Shown: positions 49,847-60,610, counted from the first letter of the stretch. The stretch: DNA of 64,000 nucleotides from Pseudomonadota bacterium (GCA_025355105.1 JANYAE010000016.1:1-64000); one strand, 5' to 3'. The notes: generated from the letters alone by a model not told the origin. Translations and numbers: made by a program.

Positions 49847-49929
49847 GGCAACACTCCTCGTCGACTGGCCGCGGACCGATCACCGGGTGCTCGCGCGCCC
49901 GCCAACGCGCCGCTTGGGCGCGGTCGTGT

Positions 49930-51719
49930 CTAGAACTTAACGAGCACTCCGGCGGAGAGCTTGAACTCCTGCTTGACGAGATCCGGGAACCAGACTCCGC
50001 CCGCACTGCTGCACGCGGACGCGGCCTGGGTCAGGTCCGAAGTGCCGGCCGACCCGCCGGAATTGCACGCGTAGAACTGGGGTGCGCCGTTGTTGCCGCC
50101 GGGAGGCGTGACGCCGCCGGTGCCGGCGAAGTAGGGGACGTCCGAGTGCCGATAGCCTGCCTCCGCCCACCAGGTGATCCATTCCTTCGGCATGTACTGC
50201 AGATTCAGCGTCGTGTCCCACTGGTAGGCATGGTCGCCGGGGCTCTCCGTGAAATACGGCGAGCCGGACACGGCGTCGGCGCCGTTGATCGGCGGCAGTA
50301 GCGTCAGATACCGGCCGGGGTTGGTCATCGCACCGCCGCCGACGGTGACCGCGTAGCGGTCGTGGTCAAGCCAGAAGCGGTTGTAGAGCATCCAGCCCAT
50401 GAAGGCGCTGCGATTCGGCCCGCCCGTGCAGTGCAGCCCACCGCCTGACTGGCAGCCCGCATCGAGGGTGATCGAGAACGCCATCTTCGACAGACCCTTG
50501 CCGTTCTCGGCACTGTTGAAGTACCGGACCTCGATGCTGTCGTCGGTATGCATCCGCGTCGTGTTGGGGAGCCCGAGGTTGTCCTGCCCGACGCCGTAGT
50601 TGTTGAACACGAGCTTCAACGACTCGCTCGGCATCCACAGGATCTGCCCGCCAAAGCCCAGGTGGCTGTTGAAGCGGCCGTAGGACTGCCAGCCGTTGAT
50701 GATCCACGGCTCGATCTTCAGCGTGTTGGTCGGGAAGTACTGGATCCGCAGCCCGTTGAAGAACCACGGCGTGTTCGAGGACACGTACGAAGGCTGATAG
50801 GTCCAGTTGTCGTAATTGTAGTAGCTGAACAAACCAATGTACGACACGAAGATGCCCGCGTCGATGTTCAGCCCGTGATCGACGTCGAAGTGATAGCCGG
50901 CGTTCGCCTCCGAAAGGTACCGGTAGGCGCCGCGCAGGTCCCACTGTCCGACGCTGGCACTCGCGTCGTTGCGCGGCGTCGTCGTCGCGAACAGTCCCAT
51001 CATCGACAAGAAGCGCGCCCGGACGTTTTCCCAGTGGAAGTCGCCGCCGAAGCTGACCTGTTCCAGCTGGAACTCGCCGGACCGGAACGATTCGGTTGAG
51101 CCGACGATCGTGTGGTCGGCGGGATGATTGAAATCCGCCATGTAGTGGGCGTCGAAGCGGATGTCGGGGGTGAAGAACTTCGTGTCGAAGGCCGGCGCGT
51201 GATTGCGCGGGCTGCCGTTGAGCCAGCTGAAGTCGCCGAAGGCGAACGGCGAGACGTTGTCCACTCCGGCCGTGGCCGGCGGCGCCTGCAGACCCTCGGC
51301 TACGACTGGCACGATCTGAACCGGGCTGGCGGCAGCGACCGCCGCCGCCGCGCCGTTCACGGCGACGTCGTAACGGGTCGACTTGCTCGCGGCGACTTCG
51401 AGAGCGGCCACCGTGACGTCGGGGTAGCCATCGGCCTGCACGGTGAGCGACCACGTGCCTGTCGGGAGGTCCGGGAACGAGTAGATGCCGTCGGTCGTCG
51501 ACAGCGTCGCCCGGATCCCGCCGCACCGGCGCGCACGGCCGTGATGGTGGCGCGCGCCACCGGCAGCTTGGCCGCGTTCGTCACGAGGCCGACGATCGCT
51601 CCCTGCGCAACGGCAACGGCGCCCGATGGCGGCGGAGTCTGGGCGCTCGCGACCGGCAGCGCGAGCGCCGTCGCCAGCGTGCAGAGCAGGCCTGCGGACC
51701 AGTGAGTGAAGTTCGTCAT
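49930..51719 (-). CDS. Outer-membrane beta-barrel porin (OmpL/BBP2-like) with an apparent 5' frameshift
   Basis: About 595 aa if the frame is repaired. A signal peptide (MTNFTHWSAGLLCTLATALA...ASAQ) and a carboxypeptidase-regulatory-like domain (GAIVGLVTNAAKLPVARATI, continuing TLSTTDGIYSFPDLPTGTWS) precede a porin of the putative beta-barrel-porin-2 family (FFTPDIRFDAHYMADFNHP, SYIGLFSYYNYDNWTYQP). The first part and the rest lie in different frames; the switch falls within about 51515-51530 and needs one base removed or two added. I chose ATG 51719 (GGAG 7 nt upstream); ATG 51740 overlaps the kdpC stop as ATGA. It may admit ions across the outer membrane (inference). Confidence 0.8.
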
Positions 51720-51736
51720 CGATCCGCTCCAGTTCG

Positions 51737-52345
51737 TCATCTTGCCGCCGCCCCGTCGGCCGCGGCCGTTCCATTCAACTCGTCGAGCGCGAGATTGAGC
51801 GCCAACACATTGACCCTCGCTTCGCCGATGAATCCGAGCACTCGTCCCTGCTCGAGCGACGCGATGACCCGTTCCACCTGCGCAGCGGTGAGCCCGCGCG
51901 CCCGGGCGACGCGCCCAGCCTGGTACCGAGCGGCGGCCGGACTGATCTCCGGGTCGAGGCCGCTCGCCGAGGCGGTCACGAGCTCCACCGGAATCGGCAG
52001 GCCGTTGCCGGGATCCGCATCGCGCAGCGCCTTGGCGTTGGCGCGCACGGCGTCGAGCAGCGCCGGGTTGAGTGGCCCGAGGTTCGAGCCGGTGGAGCCG
52101 ATGCCGTTGTACGGCTGCGGCGTCGTCGCTGATGGGCGACCCCAGAAGTACCTGGGGCTGGCGAAGTTCTGCCCGATCAGGGTCGAGCCGATGAGCTTGC
52201 CGTCCCGGACGACCAGGCTGCCCGTGGCCTGGCGGGGAAACGCGAGCCTAGCGATCCCGGTGATCGCCAGCGGATAGGCGACGCCGAGGAGAATCGTCAT
52301 CACGATGAGCAGGCTGGCGGCCGAGCGAAAGGTACGGACGAGCAT
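51737..52345 (-). CDS. kdpC: KdpC, potassium-transporting ATPase subunit C
   Basis: Product of 202 aa. One N-terminal membrane helix (SAASLLIVMTILLGVAYPLAI) precedes the periplasmic domain with the conserved PRYFWGRPSAT and VTASASGLDPEISPAAA segments. KdpC stabilises the KdpFABC complex and is thought to aid potassium loading. ATG at 52345 is 13 nt after kdpB; its end overlaps the first porin ATG. Confidence 0.96.
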   Translation of the reverse strand: MLVRTFRSAASLLIVMTILLGVAYPLAITGIARLAFPRQATGSLVVRDGKLIGSTLIGQNFASPRYFWGRPSATTPQPYNGIGSTGSNLGPLNPALLDAVRANAKALRDADPGNGLPIPVELVTASASGLDPEISPAAARYQAGRVARARGLTAAQVERVIASLEQGRVLGFIGEARVNVLALNLALDELNGTAAADGAAAR

Positions 52346-52357
52346 GTTCGTGGCTCC

Positions 52358-54427
52358 TCAGGCCCAGCCGGCGGCGGCGAGCAGCATGTCGATCAGCTTG
52401 ATGCCCGGGAACGGGACGATGACGCCCCCCAGGCCGTAGACCAGCAGATTGCGGCGGAGCAGCGGCCCGGCGCCGAGCGGCCGGTACTTCACGCCCCTGA
52501 TCGCCAGCGGGATCAGCAGAACGATGATCAACGCGTTGAAGATGACCGCCGACAGAATCGCGGAGTTCGGCGTGGCGAGATGCATGATGTTGAGCGCGCC
52601 GAGTTCGGGGTAGGTCACGGCGAACGCGGCCGGGATGATGGCGAAGTACTTCGCGACGTCGTTGGCAATCGAAAAGGTCGTCAGCGCGCCGCGGGTCATC
52701 AGCATCTGCTTGCCGGTTTCGACGATCTCAATGAGCTTGGTCGGATTGGAGTCGAGATCGACCATGTTTCCGGCCTCCTTCGCGGCCTGCGTGCCCGTAT
52801 TCATCGCGACCGCCACGTCCGATTGCGCCAGCGCCGGCGCGTCGTTGGTGCCGTCACCGGTCATAGCGACCAGGCGGCCCTGTGATTGGTGCTCGCGGAT
52901 CAGCCTGAGCTTGGCCTCCGGGGTCGCCTCGGCGAGGAAGTCGTCGACTCCGGCCTCCGCTGCAATCGCGGCCGCGGTCAGGCGGTTGTCGCCGGTGATC
53001 ATGATGGTCTTGATGCCCATGTGGCGCAGGTCGGCGAAGCGCTCCTTGATGCCACCCTTGACGATGTCCTTGAGCTCGATGACGCCGAGCACGAGCGGGC
53101 CGTCGGCGACGACGAGCGGTGTGCCGCCCTGGCGCGCCACGCGCTGCACTGCGTCCTCGACCTGCTGCGGGAATTGCTTACCGAAGGCCTCGACGTGCTT
53201 GATGATCGCGTCCGGCGCGCCCTTGCGGACCTGCCGGTCGCCGAGGTTGACGCCGCTCATTCTGGTGTGCGCCGAAAACGGCACGAAGGTCGCGCCGAGC
53301 GTTCCCAAGTCGCGCTCGCGCAGGTTGAAGCGCTGCTTGGCGAGCACGACGATACTGCGGCCCTCCGGCGTCTCGTCGGCGAGTGAGGCGAGCTGGGCGG
53401 CGTCCGCCAGCTCCTGCTCGGTGACTCCCGGCGCCGGCAGGAAGGTCGCCGCCTGACGGTTGCCGAGCGTGATCGTTCCGGTCTTGTCGAGCAGCAGCAC
53501 GTCGACGTCGCCGGCGGCCTCCACGGCCCGGCCCGAGGTGGCGATCACGTTCGCTTGCATCATGCGGCTCATGCCCGCGACGCCGATCGCCGAGAGCAAT
53601 CCGCCGATCGTCGTCGGGATGAGGCACACCAGCAGCGCGACCAGGGCGGTGATGGTCACCGGACTGCCGGATCTGCTCGCCTCGACGCTGAACAGCGAGA
53701 ACGGCAGCAGCGTCACGATCACGACCAGGAAGACGAGTGTCAGTGCCACCAGCAGGATCGTCAGCGCAATCTCGTTCGGCGTCTTCTGTCGCTTCGCGGA
53801 CTCCACCATCGAGATCATCCGATCGAGGAAGGTCTCGCCGGGATTGACCACCACGCGGACCACGATCCAGTCGGACAGCACCTTGGTGCCGCCGGTGACC
53901 GAGGTGAAGTCGCCACCCGACTCGCGGATCACCGGCGCGGACTCGCCGGTGATCGCGCTCTCGTCGACCGAGGCAGCGCCATCGATCACCTCGCCATCAG
54001 CCGGAATCATGTCCTGCGACTCGACCAGCACGACGTCGCCCTTGCGCAGGTCTTCCGCCTTGACGCGCGTGGTCGTGCGGCTGCCGCGCGTCGGGCCGTC
54101 AAGCTTCTTGGCGAACACCGTCTGCCGCATGCTGCGCAGCGACGCGGCCTGCGCGCGACTGCGGCCCTCCGCGAGCGCCTCGGCGAAATTCGCGAACAGC
54201 ACGGTGAACAGCAGCCAGACCGCGACGGCGAGGATGAAGCCGGCGGGGGCCTCGCCGTGGCCGCCGAGCGCCTGGGCGTACAGCACGGCGGTGACGATCG
54301 TGCCGATGTAGACGACGAACATCACCGGGTTGCGCCACTGCACCCGCGGGTCGAGCTTGCGGACCGACTGGACGAGCGCGCCACCGAGTAGCTTCCGGTC
54401 GAAGAGCGACAGTTGTTCCCGTGACAT
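52358..54427 (-). CDS. kdpB: KdpB, P-type ATPase catalytic subunit
   Basis: Product of 689 aa. The phosphorylated Asp is D314 in LLDKTGT; TGES of the actuator domain, the KGAPDAI nucleotide-domain motif and [17 protein letters not shown] are all present. It hydrolyses ATP to drive potassium through KdpA. ATG at 54427 begins [10 protein letters not shown], the family start; 11 nt separate it from kdpA. Confidence 0.97.
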   Translation of the reverse strand: MSREQLSLFDRKLLGGALVQSVRKLDPRVQWRNPVMFVVYIGTIVTAVLYAQALGGHGEAPAGFILAVAVWLLFTVLFANFAEALAEGRSRAQAASLRSMRQTVFAKKLDGPTRGSRTTTRVKAEDLRKGDVVLVESQDMIPADGEVIDGAASVDESAITGESAPVIRESGGDFTSVTGGTKVLSDWIVVRVVVNPGETFLDRMISMVESAKRQKTPNEIALTILLVALTLVFLVVIVTLLPFSLFSVEASRSGSPVTITALVALLVCLIPTTIGGLLSAIGVAGMSRMMQANVIATSGRAVEAAGDVDVLLLDKTGTITLGNRQAATFLPAPGVTEQELADAAQLASLADETPEGRSIVVLAKQRFNLRERDLGTLGATFVPFSAHTRMSGVNLGDRQVRKGAPDAIIKHVEAFGKQFPQQVEDAVQRVARQGGTPLVVADGPLVLGVIELKDIVKGGIKERFADLRHMGIKTIMITGDNRLTAAAIAAEAGVDDFLAEATPEAKLRLIREHQSQGRLVAMTGDGTNDAPALAQSDVAVAMNTGTQAAKEAGNMVDLDSNPTKLIEIVETGKQMLMTRGALTTFSIANDVAKYFAIIPAAFAVTYPELGALNIMHLATPNSAILSAVIFNALIIVLLIPLAIRGVKYRPLGAGPLLRRNLLVYGLGGVIVPFPGIKLIDMLLAAAGWA

Positions 54428-54438
54428 ATGACTCTCTC

Positions 54439-56253
54439 TCAGTGGGCGGTCGCGAGCAGGAAGTGCTCGACGACGGGCCCGAGTGCCAGGGCCGGCACGT
54501 AGGTCAGTACACCGAACAGCAGAATCGAGCCGATCAGCAGCGCGACGAACAACGGGCCGTGCGTCGGCATCGTGCCGTCCGTGACCGGCACGCGCTTCTT
54601 CGCGGCCAGCGAGCCGGCGATGGCGAGTGCCGCGACGATCGGCCAGAAGCGCGCGACGAACATCGCCAGGCCGGTGGACAGGTTGTAGAAGACGGTGTTC
54701 GCCGACAGGCCGTTGAACGCGCTGCCGTTGTTGTTCGCGGCCGACGAATAGGCGTACAAGATCTCGCTGAAGCCGTGTGCGCCGGGATTCGCGACGCCCG
54801 CCTTGCCGGCGACGGTCGAAACCGCAATTGCCGTTCCGATCAGCACCACGAATGGAGTGGTGAGGATGAAGATCGACGCCAGCTTCATCTCGAGGGCCTC
54901 GATTTTCTTGCCAATGTATTCGGGCGTCCGGCCGATCATCAGGCCGGCGATGAAGACGCCCAGGATGGCGAACATCAGCGCCGTGTACAGGCCCGTACCG
55001 ACGCCTCCCGGCGCGAGTTCGCCGAGCTCTATGAGGAACAGCGGCACGAAGCCGCCGAGCGGAGTCATCGAGTCGTGCATGGAATTGACCGCGCCGCACG
55101 AGGTCGCGGTGGTGACCGCGGCAAACAGCGCCGACGCGGCGATACCGAACCGAGTCTCCTTGCCTTCCATGTTGCCGCCCGCCTGCGCGGCGCTCGCGAC
55201 CTGATCGATTCCCTGCTTGGCGACCAGCGGATTGCCGTGCTGCTCGCTGTAGTAGGCGATCATCACGAGCGATACGAACATAATCAGCATCGCGGCGAGG
55301 AGCGCCCATCCCTGGCGCGTGTCGCCGACCAGCTTCCCGAAGGTGTAGGTCAGCGCGAACGGGATCAGCAGGATCGCGATCATCTCGAGCAGGTTCGTCG
55401 CGGGAGTCGGATTTTCGAACGGATGGGCGGAGTTCGCGTTCAGGAAGCCGCCACCGTTCGTGCCGAGCTCTTTGATGGCTTCCTGCGATGCGATCGGGCC
55501 CATCGGCAGCGTCTGGGTGGACGTTGTCGCCTGCTCGGTGACGGCATTGCCTGCGGCATCCTTGAGCGGGTTGCCGTCGGCATCGGTCTTCGGGTTCTGG
55601 TAGGTCGTCGCTTCGACGGTCGTGGCGTCCCGGTAGCCATCGAAATTCTGGATGACACCCTGGCTGGCAAGCACCAGCGCCAGTACCGCTGCCAGCGGCA
55701 GCAACACGTACAGGGTCGAGCGCGTGAGGTCGACCCAGAAGTTGCCGATCGTCCTGGCCGTGTGGCGAGCGAAGCCGCGGATCAGCGCGATGGCGACGAC
55801 CAGGCCGGTGGCCGCCGACAGGAAGTTCTGAACCGCGAGGCCCGCCATCTGCACCAGATAGCCCATCGTCGACTCGCCCGAGTAGCCCTGCCAGTCGGTG
55901 TTGGTGACGAAGCTGATGGCGGTGTTGAACGCGGAGTCGGCGCTCACCGCCGCGAACTGCTGTGGATTCAGCGGCAGGTACGCCTGCAGGCGTTGCAGCG
56001 CGTAGACGGTCAGTGCGCCGAGCACGTTGAAGACGAGCAGCGCGACCGCGTAGTCCTTCCAGTTCATCTCCTCGCGCGCGTCAACGCCGCAGAGGCGATA
56101 CAGGGCAGCTTCGAGCCGGCCGCCGACGCGCAGCGCGAAAATCGGGCGCCCCTCCATGACGTCGGCGATGTAGCCGCCGAGCGGCTTGACGCACAGTACG
56201 ACGATGCCGAGGAAGACCAGCAGCATGAACTGAAACATCGCGTCGGGGATCAT
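54439..56253 (-). CDS. kdpA: KdpA, potassium-translocating subunit
   Basis: Product of 604 aa with about ten membrane helices and selectivity-filter-like segments ([47 protein letters not shown]). A hydrophilic insert (about residues 175-230, [20 protein letters not shown]) is longer than in E. coli, as in many Proteobacteria. ATG at 56253 shares its A with the kdpF TAA stop. Confidence 0.97.
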   Translation of the reverse strand: MIPDAMFQFMLLVFLGIVVLCVKPLGGYIADVMEGRPIFALRVGGRLEAALYRLCGVDAREEMNWKDYAVALLVFNVLGALTVYALQRLQAYLPLNPQQFAAVSADSAFNTAISFVTNTDWQGYSGESTMGYLVQMAGLAVQNFLSAATGLVVAIALIRGFARHTARTIGNFWVDLTRSTLYVLLPLAAVLALVLASQGVIQNFDGYRDATTVEATTYQNPKTDADGNPLKDAAGNAVTEQATTSTQTLPMGPIASQEAIKELGTNGGGFLNANSAHPFENPTPATNLLEMIAILLIPFALTYTFGKLVGDTRQGWALLAAMLIMFVSLVMIAYYSEQHGNPLVAKQGIDQVASAAQAGGNMEGKETRFGIAASALFAAVTTATSCGAVNSMHDSMTPLGGFVPLFLIELGELAPGGVGTGLYTALMFAILGVFIAGLMIGRTPEYIGKKIEALEMKLASIFILTTPFVVLIGTAIAVSTVAGKAGVANPGAHGFSEILYAYSSAANNNGSAFNGLSANTVFYNLSTGLAMFVARFWPIVAALAIAGSLAAKKRVPVTDGTMPTHGPLFVALLIGSILLFGVLTYVPALALGPVVEHFLLATAH

Positions 56254-56342
56254 TAGAATCGCTCCGCCCGCAGCAGGGCATAGAGGAGGTAGCCGAACAG
56301 GAACAGCGCGAGCAGCCCCGCCAGCCAGTACATGGCGCTCAT
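56253..56342 (-). CDS. kdpF: KdpF, small stabilising subunit
   Basis: A 29-aa single-helix protein: MSAMYWLAGLLALFLFGYLL then YALLRAERF. The pattern of a Tyr-rich helix ending in ERF is typical of KdpF. Its ATG overlaps the stop of the preceding small ORF (ATGA) and its TAA overlaps the kdpA ATG (TAATG). KdpF stabilises the complex in the membrane. Confidence 0.93.
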   Translation of the reverse strand: MSAMYWLAGLLALFLFGYLLYALLRAERF

Positions 56343-56431
56343 GACGGCTCACCGAGGCGATTGAGCGCCCAGATGAGGCCGTGGGTCGCGAAGTAGAGTG
56401 CGGCCAGAATCAACAGATAGACGGCGTCCAC
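56339..56431 (-). CDS. 30-aa membrane microprotein, first gene of the kdp operon
   Basis: Starts with GTG at 56431, 7 nt after AAAGGAGGT (rc of 56439-56447), the best ribosome site in the window. The product MDAVYLLILAALYFATHGLI then WALNRLGEPS has one membrane helix and a short polar tail. The TGA overlaps the kdpF start as ATGA. Length and topology resemble KdpF, but the sequence is different, so it could be an extra KdpFABC subunit or a leader peptide (inference). Confidence 0.8.
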   Translation of the reverse strand: MDAVYLLILAALYFATHGLIWALNRLGEPS

Positions 56432-56472
56432 GGCTGCCACCTCCTTTAGAAGGGCGACGCGACGGTACCGCT

Positions 56473-56500
56473 GGCGGTGTGAAAAAACTGTGGAAATATG
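56473..56500 (-). promoter_or_regulatory. KdpE-box-like AT-rich site
   Basis: Read on the minus strand the site is CATATTTCCACAG directly followed by TTTTTTCACACCGCC. The T-run followed by ACACC(C)GCC resembles the E. coli KdpE-binding site upstream of kdpFABC. It is the only AT-rich patch nearby and lies 42 nt before the first operon gene. No confident -10 is seen downstream. Confidence 0.5.
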
Positions 56501-56790
56501 CTGCGGCGCGATCCGCCGGCTCGCCGCAACTGCAGTTCGGCGCTGCGTGCTTTACGCGCGTCGGCGGCCGGTCGCGCGCGGCGCGACCGCGCTGCGTACC
56601 AGCCCGTTCGTGCCGGCCGTCATGCGTCGGCCGGCTGCGCAACGGCAGGCGCCGCTCGCTTCGCTCCGGCCGGATGCGCGCGCGCCGGTTTCCCGGCGCG
56701 CGCGGCGACCGGTAGAGTAGGCGCCTGCGGAACTGCCGGGGCGTCTGCGGTGACGCCTTGGCGCCGAACGGCGTGAGGGACGAGGCTTCC

Positions 56791-57537
56791 ATGCGAACGA
56801 ACATCCTCATCACTGGCGCGAGCACGGGCCTCGGCCGCGGCATGGCGCTCGAGTTCGCTGCCCGCGGTCGCAACCTCGCACTCTGCGCGCGCCGGCTCGA
56901 GCTGCTGAGATCGCTGCAGGCGGAGATCGCGACGCGCTTCCCCGGCGTCAAGGTCGCGGTGCGCGAACTGGACGTCAACGACCACGAGCGCGTGTTCGAG
57001 GTGTTCCGGGCGCTTCGCGACGAGCTCGGCGGGCTCGACCGTATCATCGTCAACGCCGGCGTCGGCCGAGGTGCGCCGGTCGGCACCGGCCGCTTCGCCG
57101 CAAACAAGGCGACCGCCGAGACGAATTTCGTGGCGGCGCTGGCCCAATGTGAGGCGGCGCTCGAGATCTTCCGCGCCCAGCAGGCCGGGCACCTCGTGAC
57201 GATCGCGTCGGTTGCCGCGATCCGTGGGCTGCCGCGCTACCAGACGGTGTACGCGGCGACCAAGGCCGGGCTCGCGTCGCTGACCGAGGGAATCCGGGCC
57301 GACGTCTGGGACACCCCGATCCGGGTGAGCGCGATCTACCCCGGCTACATCGAATCGGACATCAGTTCCGGCGCCAGCAAACGGATGTTCCTCGTCGACA
57401 CGGCGACCGGCTGCCGCGCGCTCGTGCGGGCGATCGAGAGCGAGCGCGCCAAGTCCTTCGTGCCGGCATGGCCGTGGACCGCGATCGCGTTCCTGATGCG
57501 GCACGTGCCGCTCGGGCTGCTCGTCAGGATCATGTAG
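56791..57537 (+). CDS. SDR-family oxidoreductase
   Basis: Product of 248 aa. Rossmann motif TGASTGLGRG, NAG in IVNAGVGRG, and the catalytic Ser (ASVAA) and Tyr-x3-Lys (YAATK) are intact. The C-terminus (FLMRHVPLGLLVRIM) is hydrophobic and may associate with the membrane. It should reduce or oxidise an alcohol/ketone with NAD(P)H. ATG at 56791 has GAGG upstream. The PGDYG gene begins 7 nt later. Confidence 0.92.
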   Translation: MRTNILITGASTGLGRGMALEFAARGRNLALCARRLELLRSLQAEIATRFPGVKVAVRELDVNDHERVFEVFRALRDELGGLDRIIVNAGVGRGAPVGTGRFAANKATAETNFVAALAQCEAALEIFRAQQAGHLVTIASVAAIRGLPRYQTVYAATKAGLASLTEGIRADVWDTPIRVSAIYPGYIESDISSGASKRMFLVDTATGCRALVRAIESERAKSFVPAWPWTAIAFLMRHVPLGLLVRIM

Positions 57538-57544
57538 GGGCCCG

Positions 57545-57973
57545 GTGCTCGATCTCGGCTGTCCGCTGCTGTCGCAAGATCCTGCCGCCGTCCGCGTCGT
57601 CAAGGATGAGGTCGTGGCGGTCGAGTTCGCTCCCGCGGCCGGCGTTCTGATGAGCGCGGTCGGCCCCAATCACTATCAGGCACACGACGCCCTGATCACC
57701 GGTTCCACCGGCGACCGCTGGTGCGTGTCACGCCAGCGCTTCGACGCGAAGTACCGGCCCTGTTCGGGAACGACCGAAGGCCGTAGCGGCAACTACCGCA
57801 ACCTGCCGGTCATGGTGTACGCCAAGCAAATCAGCGAGCCGTTCCGGGTCGCGCGCTCGACGGGTGGCGATGTGTTGACCGGCAGCGCGGGCGACTGGGC
57901 CGTGGAGTACGCGCCCGGCGACTGCGGGCTCGTCGATCGCGCCCGATTCGAGCGGGTCTACCGCCGGGCCTAG
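57545..57973 (+). CDS. PGDYG-domain protein
   Basis: Product of 142 aa from GTG at 57545. The C-terminal AGDWAVEYAPGDCGLVDRAR corresponds to the PGDYG signature (Cys replaces Tyr), and VMVYAKQISEPFRVARS is also conserved in the family. Its function is unknown. It probably forms a two-gene operon with the SDR. The start is uncertain because no ribosome site is clear. Confidence 0.75.
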   Translation: MLDLGCPLLSQDPAAVRVVKDEVVAVEFAPAAGVLMSAVGPNHYQAHDALITGSTGDRWCVSRQRFDAKYRPCSGTTEGRSGNYRNLPVMVYAKQISEPFRVARSTGGDVLTGSAGDWAVEYAPGDCGLVDRARFERVYRRA

Positions 57974-58042
57974 CCCGCGGCGCGGGTCAGGCCCCGGACC
58001 CGGACCCGGACCGCGCGCGACGCGTGGCCCGGGTTGCAGCCG

Positions 58043-60610
58043 CTACAGCCGGTAGGTGAACGTAAAGCCCATCGTCCGCGGCCGGAACGTCCAGCCGCGC
58101 TCGAGGCGCGTGGTCGCCGAGTTGACCCCGCTGGGCGCCGTGCCGGGGTTGATCGAGTAGTTGTAGTTGATGAGCGTGTGCGAATCGAGCAGGTTGTCGA
58201 CGAACGCGGCGACCTGCAATTTTCCGAACATCATCGTCGTCCGCAGCGTCACGAAATTCGTCGCCGGCAGCGCGAAGTTCGCATCGTCGAACTGCAGTGT
58301 GTTCTGATCCTGGCCCGGCGACGACCACTTGGCCTTGCCCTCGTACTCGTAGTCGGCGCGGACGGTGGTCTCGTGGCCGGCGAGGTCGAACCGGTACTGC
58401 AGGCCGAGTGCCGCAGTCACCGGCGCGCCTGGCTGTCCGCTCTGCCCGGTGATCGCGTCGCCGTTCGCCGCGACCGGCGGCACCGCCGTCGACGTGCCGA
58501 CGAAGCTGTCACGGGTGTAGCGCGCGTCCGTGTAGCCGGCCGAAAGCTCGGCCGTGAAGTTGTCGGTGACGGCGAACTCGGCTTGGATGTCCGCGCCCTT
58601 GGCCGCGGCCTCGCCGAGATTCTGGATCCAGGAGATCTGGCAGATGGGCGGCAGCACGGTCTGCTGGATGTTGTGCCACTTGATGTAGTAGATGCTCGAC
58701 GCGAGCCTCACGCGGTGCGCAAAGTTGTTCTTGGCGCCGACCTCGAAGCTCTGCACGCTGTCGGAGTCGTAGGTCGCGGGTGACTGGCTGATGCCGAAGG
58801 TCGCGAAGTCGCCGGCGCATGCGGCCTGCGGAACCGGATTGTTGGAGCCGCCCGGGCGGAAGCCCTTCGCGTATGTCGCGTAGTAGAGATTGTTCGGGTC
58901 TTGCTGCCAGGCCAGCCCGAGCTTCGGCGTGAACACCGACTCGGAGTGGTTGCCGCTCAGCCACGAGTCATAGCCGAACAGCTGCGCCGCGCCCGTGACC
59001 GTGTCGAACGAGTACTTGACGCGCGCGAAGCGCCCGCCGGCGGTCGCTCGCAGCGTGTCGGTGAGCGCGTAGGACAGCTCGCCGTAGGCCGCGTACTGCT
59101 CGTCCTTGGCGTGCGTGCGCAGGAAGTAGGAGGCCTTGGGATCGATGCCAGTGACCGCAGGGAATGACTGACTCGGGTCGGGGTTGCTGCCGAGGTTGGC
59201 GCCGAACGCATCGAGGACGTAGTTGCCATCGGCGGGCGGCGTGATGCCGGCGATCGGATAGTAGGCCGCCAGCAGGTTGTTCAGGCCGCCGTCATGCAGC
59301 TGCTCGAGGTAGGACTGGCGATTCGAGGAGTAGAACAGGCCTGCGGTCCAAACGAGGGCGGCATGCGGGTCCGCCGACTGCAAGCGCAGTTCCTGGACGA
59401 AATTCATCTGGCCATTGTCGATCGTCGCCGGTGCGCGGTAGCTCGGATCGGCCGCGAGGTGCAGACCGCTGTTGTCGAGCAGCAGCGGGAAGTTCGACGC
59501 CGGGTTGGTCAAATTGCTATTGAACCCGCCGTACAGGAAGAGCGACTGGTAAAAGCCGAGGTTGTAGAGCGTGCCGTCGTAGCCCGTCGTCTCCTCGCGG
59601 TGGTAGTAGGACGTGTTTGAGATGAAGCGCACGGAGCCGAAGTTGCCCTCGATCTTGAGCGCGGGCAGGTAGAACTTGTCCGGCGTGTTACGCGCCGTCG
59701 GGTTGTCGCTGACGAAGCTGTTGCTGCCCGGATTCGAAATGAAGGGCGCGTAGTTCGACACGTCGTTGGTGTTGCGGTTCTGGAAGTAGATGCTCGGCGT
59801 GATCGTCCACGTGTCTGACACCTGCCAGATGCCGGCCAGCCGCACCAGCGCCGTCTGCGTATGGTTCGCATTCTTGTCGACGACGACGTTCGGCGGGTGG
59901 TTGGTGGCATCGACGCGGTCGATCCAGCCGCCGTCGCGCCGGTACCAGACGCTGATGCGTGCCCCGAAGACGCCGTCCACGAGCGGGCCGCCGGCCGCGA
60001 CGCCCGCCTCGTAGCTCGCCGAGCCACCCTGCGTGTAGGAGATCTCACTGCGGCTGTAAACGCTGTTCTTGGTCAAACTCGGCGGCGTTGTGATGTAGCG
60101 GACAGTGCCGCCCTCCGACCCCGCGCCGAACAGCGTGCCCTGGGGTCCACGCAGCACCTCGACACGCTCAATGTCGAACGACTTCGGCAGCGCCTCGTCC
60201 GGGTTGAACGCGATCGCGCGCATCTGGATGGGCGTGTCGTCGACGTAGATGCCGGTCGTGCCGGCGCCGCCGCTCGAGGCGATGCCGCGGATCGAAATGT
60301 TTGCGGTTCCCGAGTTGTCGACGTTGACTCCCGGGGTGAAGCGCGCGACGTCCTGGATGTCCTTGATGCCGCGGATGTCGAGGCTTTCCTGGGTCAGCGC
60401 CGTGACGCTGAGCGGCACTCTGCTGAGATTCTCCTCGTGGCGGGTCGCCGTGACGACGATCTCCTGCAGGCCTCCGGATTCGCTCGACGGCGCGGTCTGC
60501 GTCCAGGCGACGCCTGACGTGCCCGCCAGTGCCGCGAGAATCGCAGCGCTCAGTACGGGTCGAAAACCGCTTCGAATCGTGTTGCCGCGAACGTGCCTTC
60601 GTCCTGCCAT
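58043..60610 (-). CDS. TonB-dependent receptor
   Basis: Product of 855 aa. A signal peptide ends near AWTQ-TAPS; a TonB-box-like LQEIVVTATR precedes the plug (DIERVEVLRGPQGTLFGAGSEGG) and barrel, ending GFTFTYRL. No STN domain. ATG at 60610 has GGGGGA 6 nt upstream. It diverges from the FAD-oxidase/aminotransferase genes, so its ligand could be the amine-containing compound they degrade (inference). Confidence 0.92.
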   Translation of the reverse strand: MAGRRHVRGNTIRSGFRPVLSAAILAALAGTSGVAWTQTAPSSESGGLQEIVVTATRHEENLSRVPLSVTALTQESLDIRGIKDIQDVARFTPGVNVDNSGTANISIRGIASSGGAGTTGIYVDDTPIQMRAIAFNPDEALPKSFDIERVEVLRGPQGTLFGAGSEGGTVRYITTPPSLTKNSVYSRSEISYTQGGSASYEAGVAAGGPLVDGVFGARISVWYRRDGGWIDRVDATNHPPNVVVDKNANHTQTALVRLAGIWQVSDTWTITPSIYFQNRNTNDVSNYAPFISNPGSNSFVSDNPTARNTPDKFYLPALKIEGNFGSVRFISNTSYYHREETTGYDGTLYNLGFYQSLFLYGGFNSNLTNPASNFPLLLDNSGLHLAADPSYRAPATIDNGQMNFVQELRLQSADPHAALVWTAGLFYSSNRQSYLEQLHDGGLNNLLAAYYPIAGITPPADGNYVLDAFGANLGSNPDPSQSFPAVTGIDPKASYFLRTHAKDEQYAAYGELSYALTDTLRATAGGRFARVKYSFDTVTGAAQLFGYDSWLSGNHSESVFTPKLGLAWQQDPNNLYYATYAKGFRPGGSNNPVPQAACAGDFATFGISQSPATYDSDSVQSFEVGAKNNFAHRVRLASSIYYIKWHNIQQTVLPPICQISWIQNLGEAAAKGADIQAEFAVTDNFTAELSAGYTDARYTRDSFVGTSTAVPPVAANGDAITGQSGQPGAPVTAALGLQYRFDLAGHETTVRADYEYEGKAKWSSPGQDQNTLQFDDANFALPATNFVTLRTTMMFGKLQVAAFVDNLLDSHTLINYNYSINPGTAPSGVNSATTRLERGWTFRPRTMGFTFTYRL

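Noticed and set aside
54421-56256. A 611-codon plus-strand frame opposite kdpA
   Set aside because: Antisense shadow of kdpA; kdpA is complete with overlapping neighbours.
57980-58020. CCGGAC-type repeats in the convergent gap
   Set aside because: Short low-complexity run of three units without further copies; no function can be argued.
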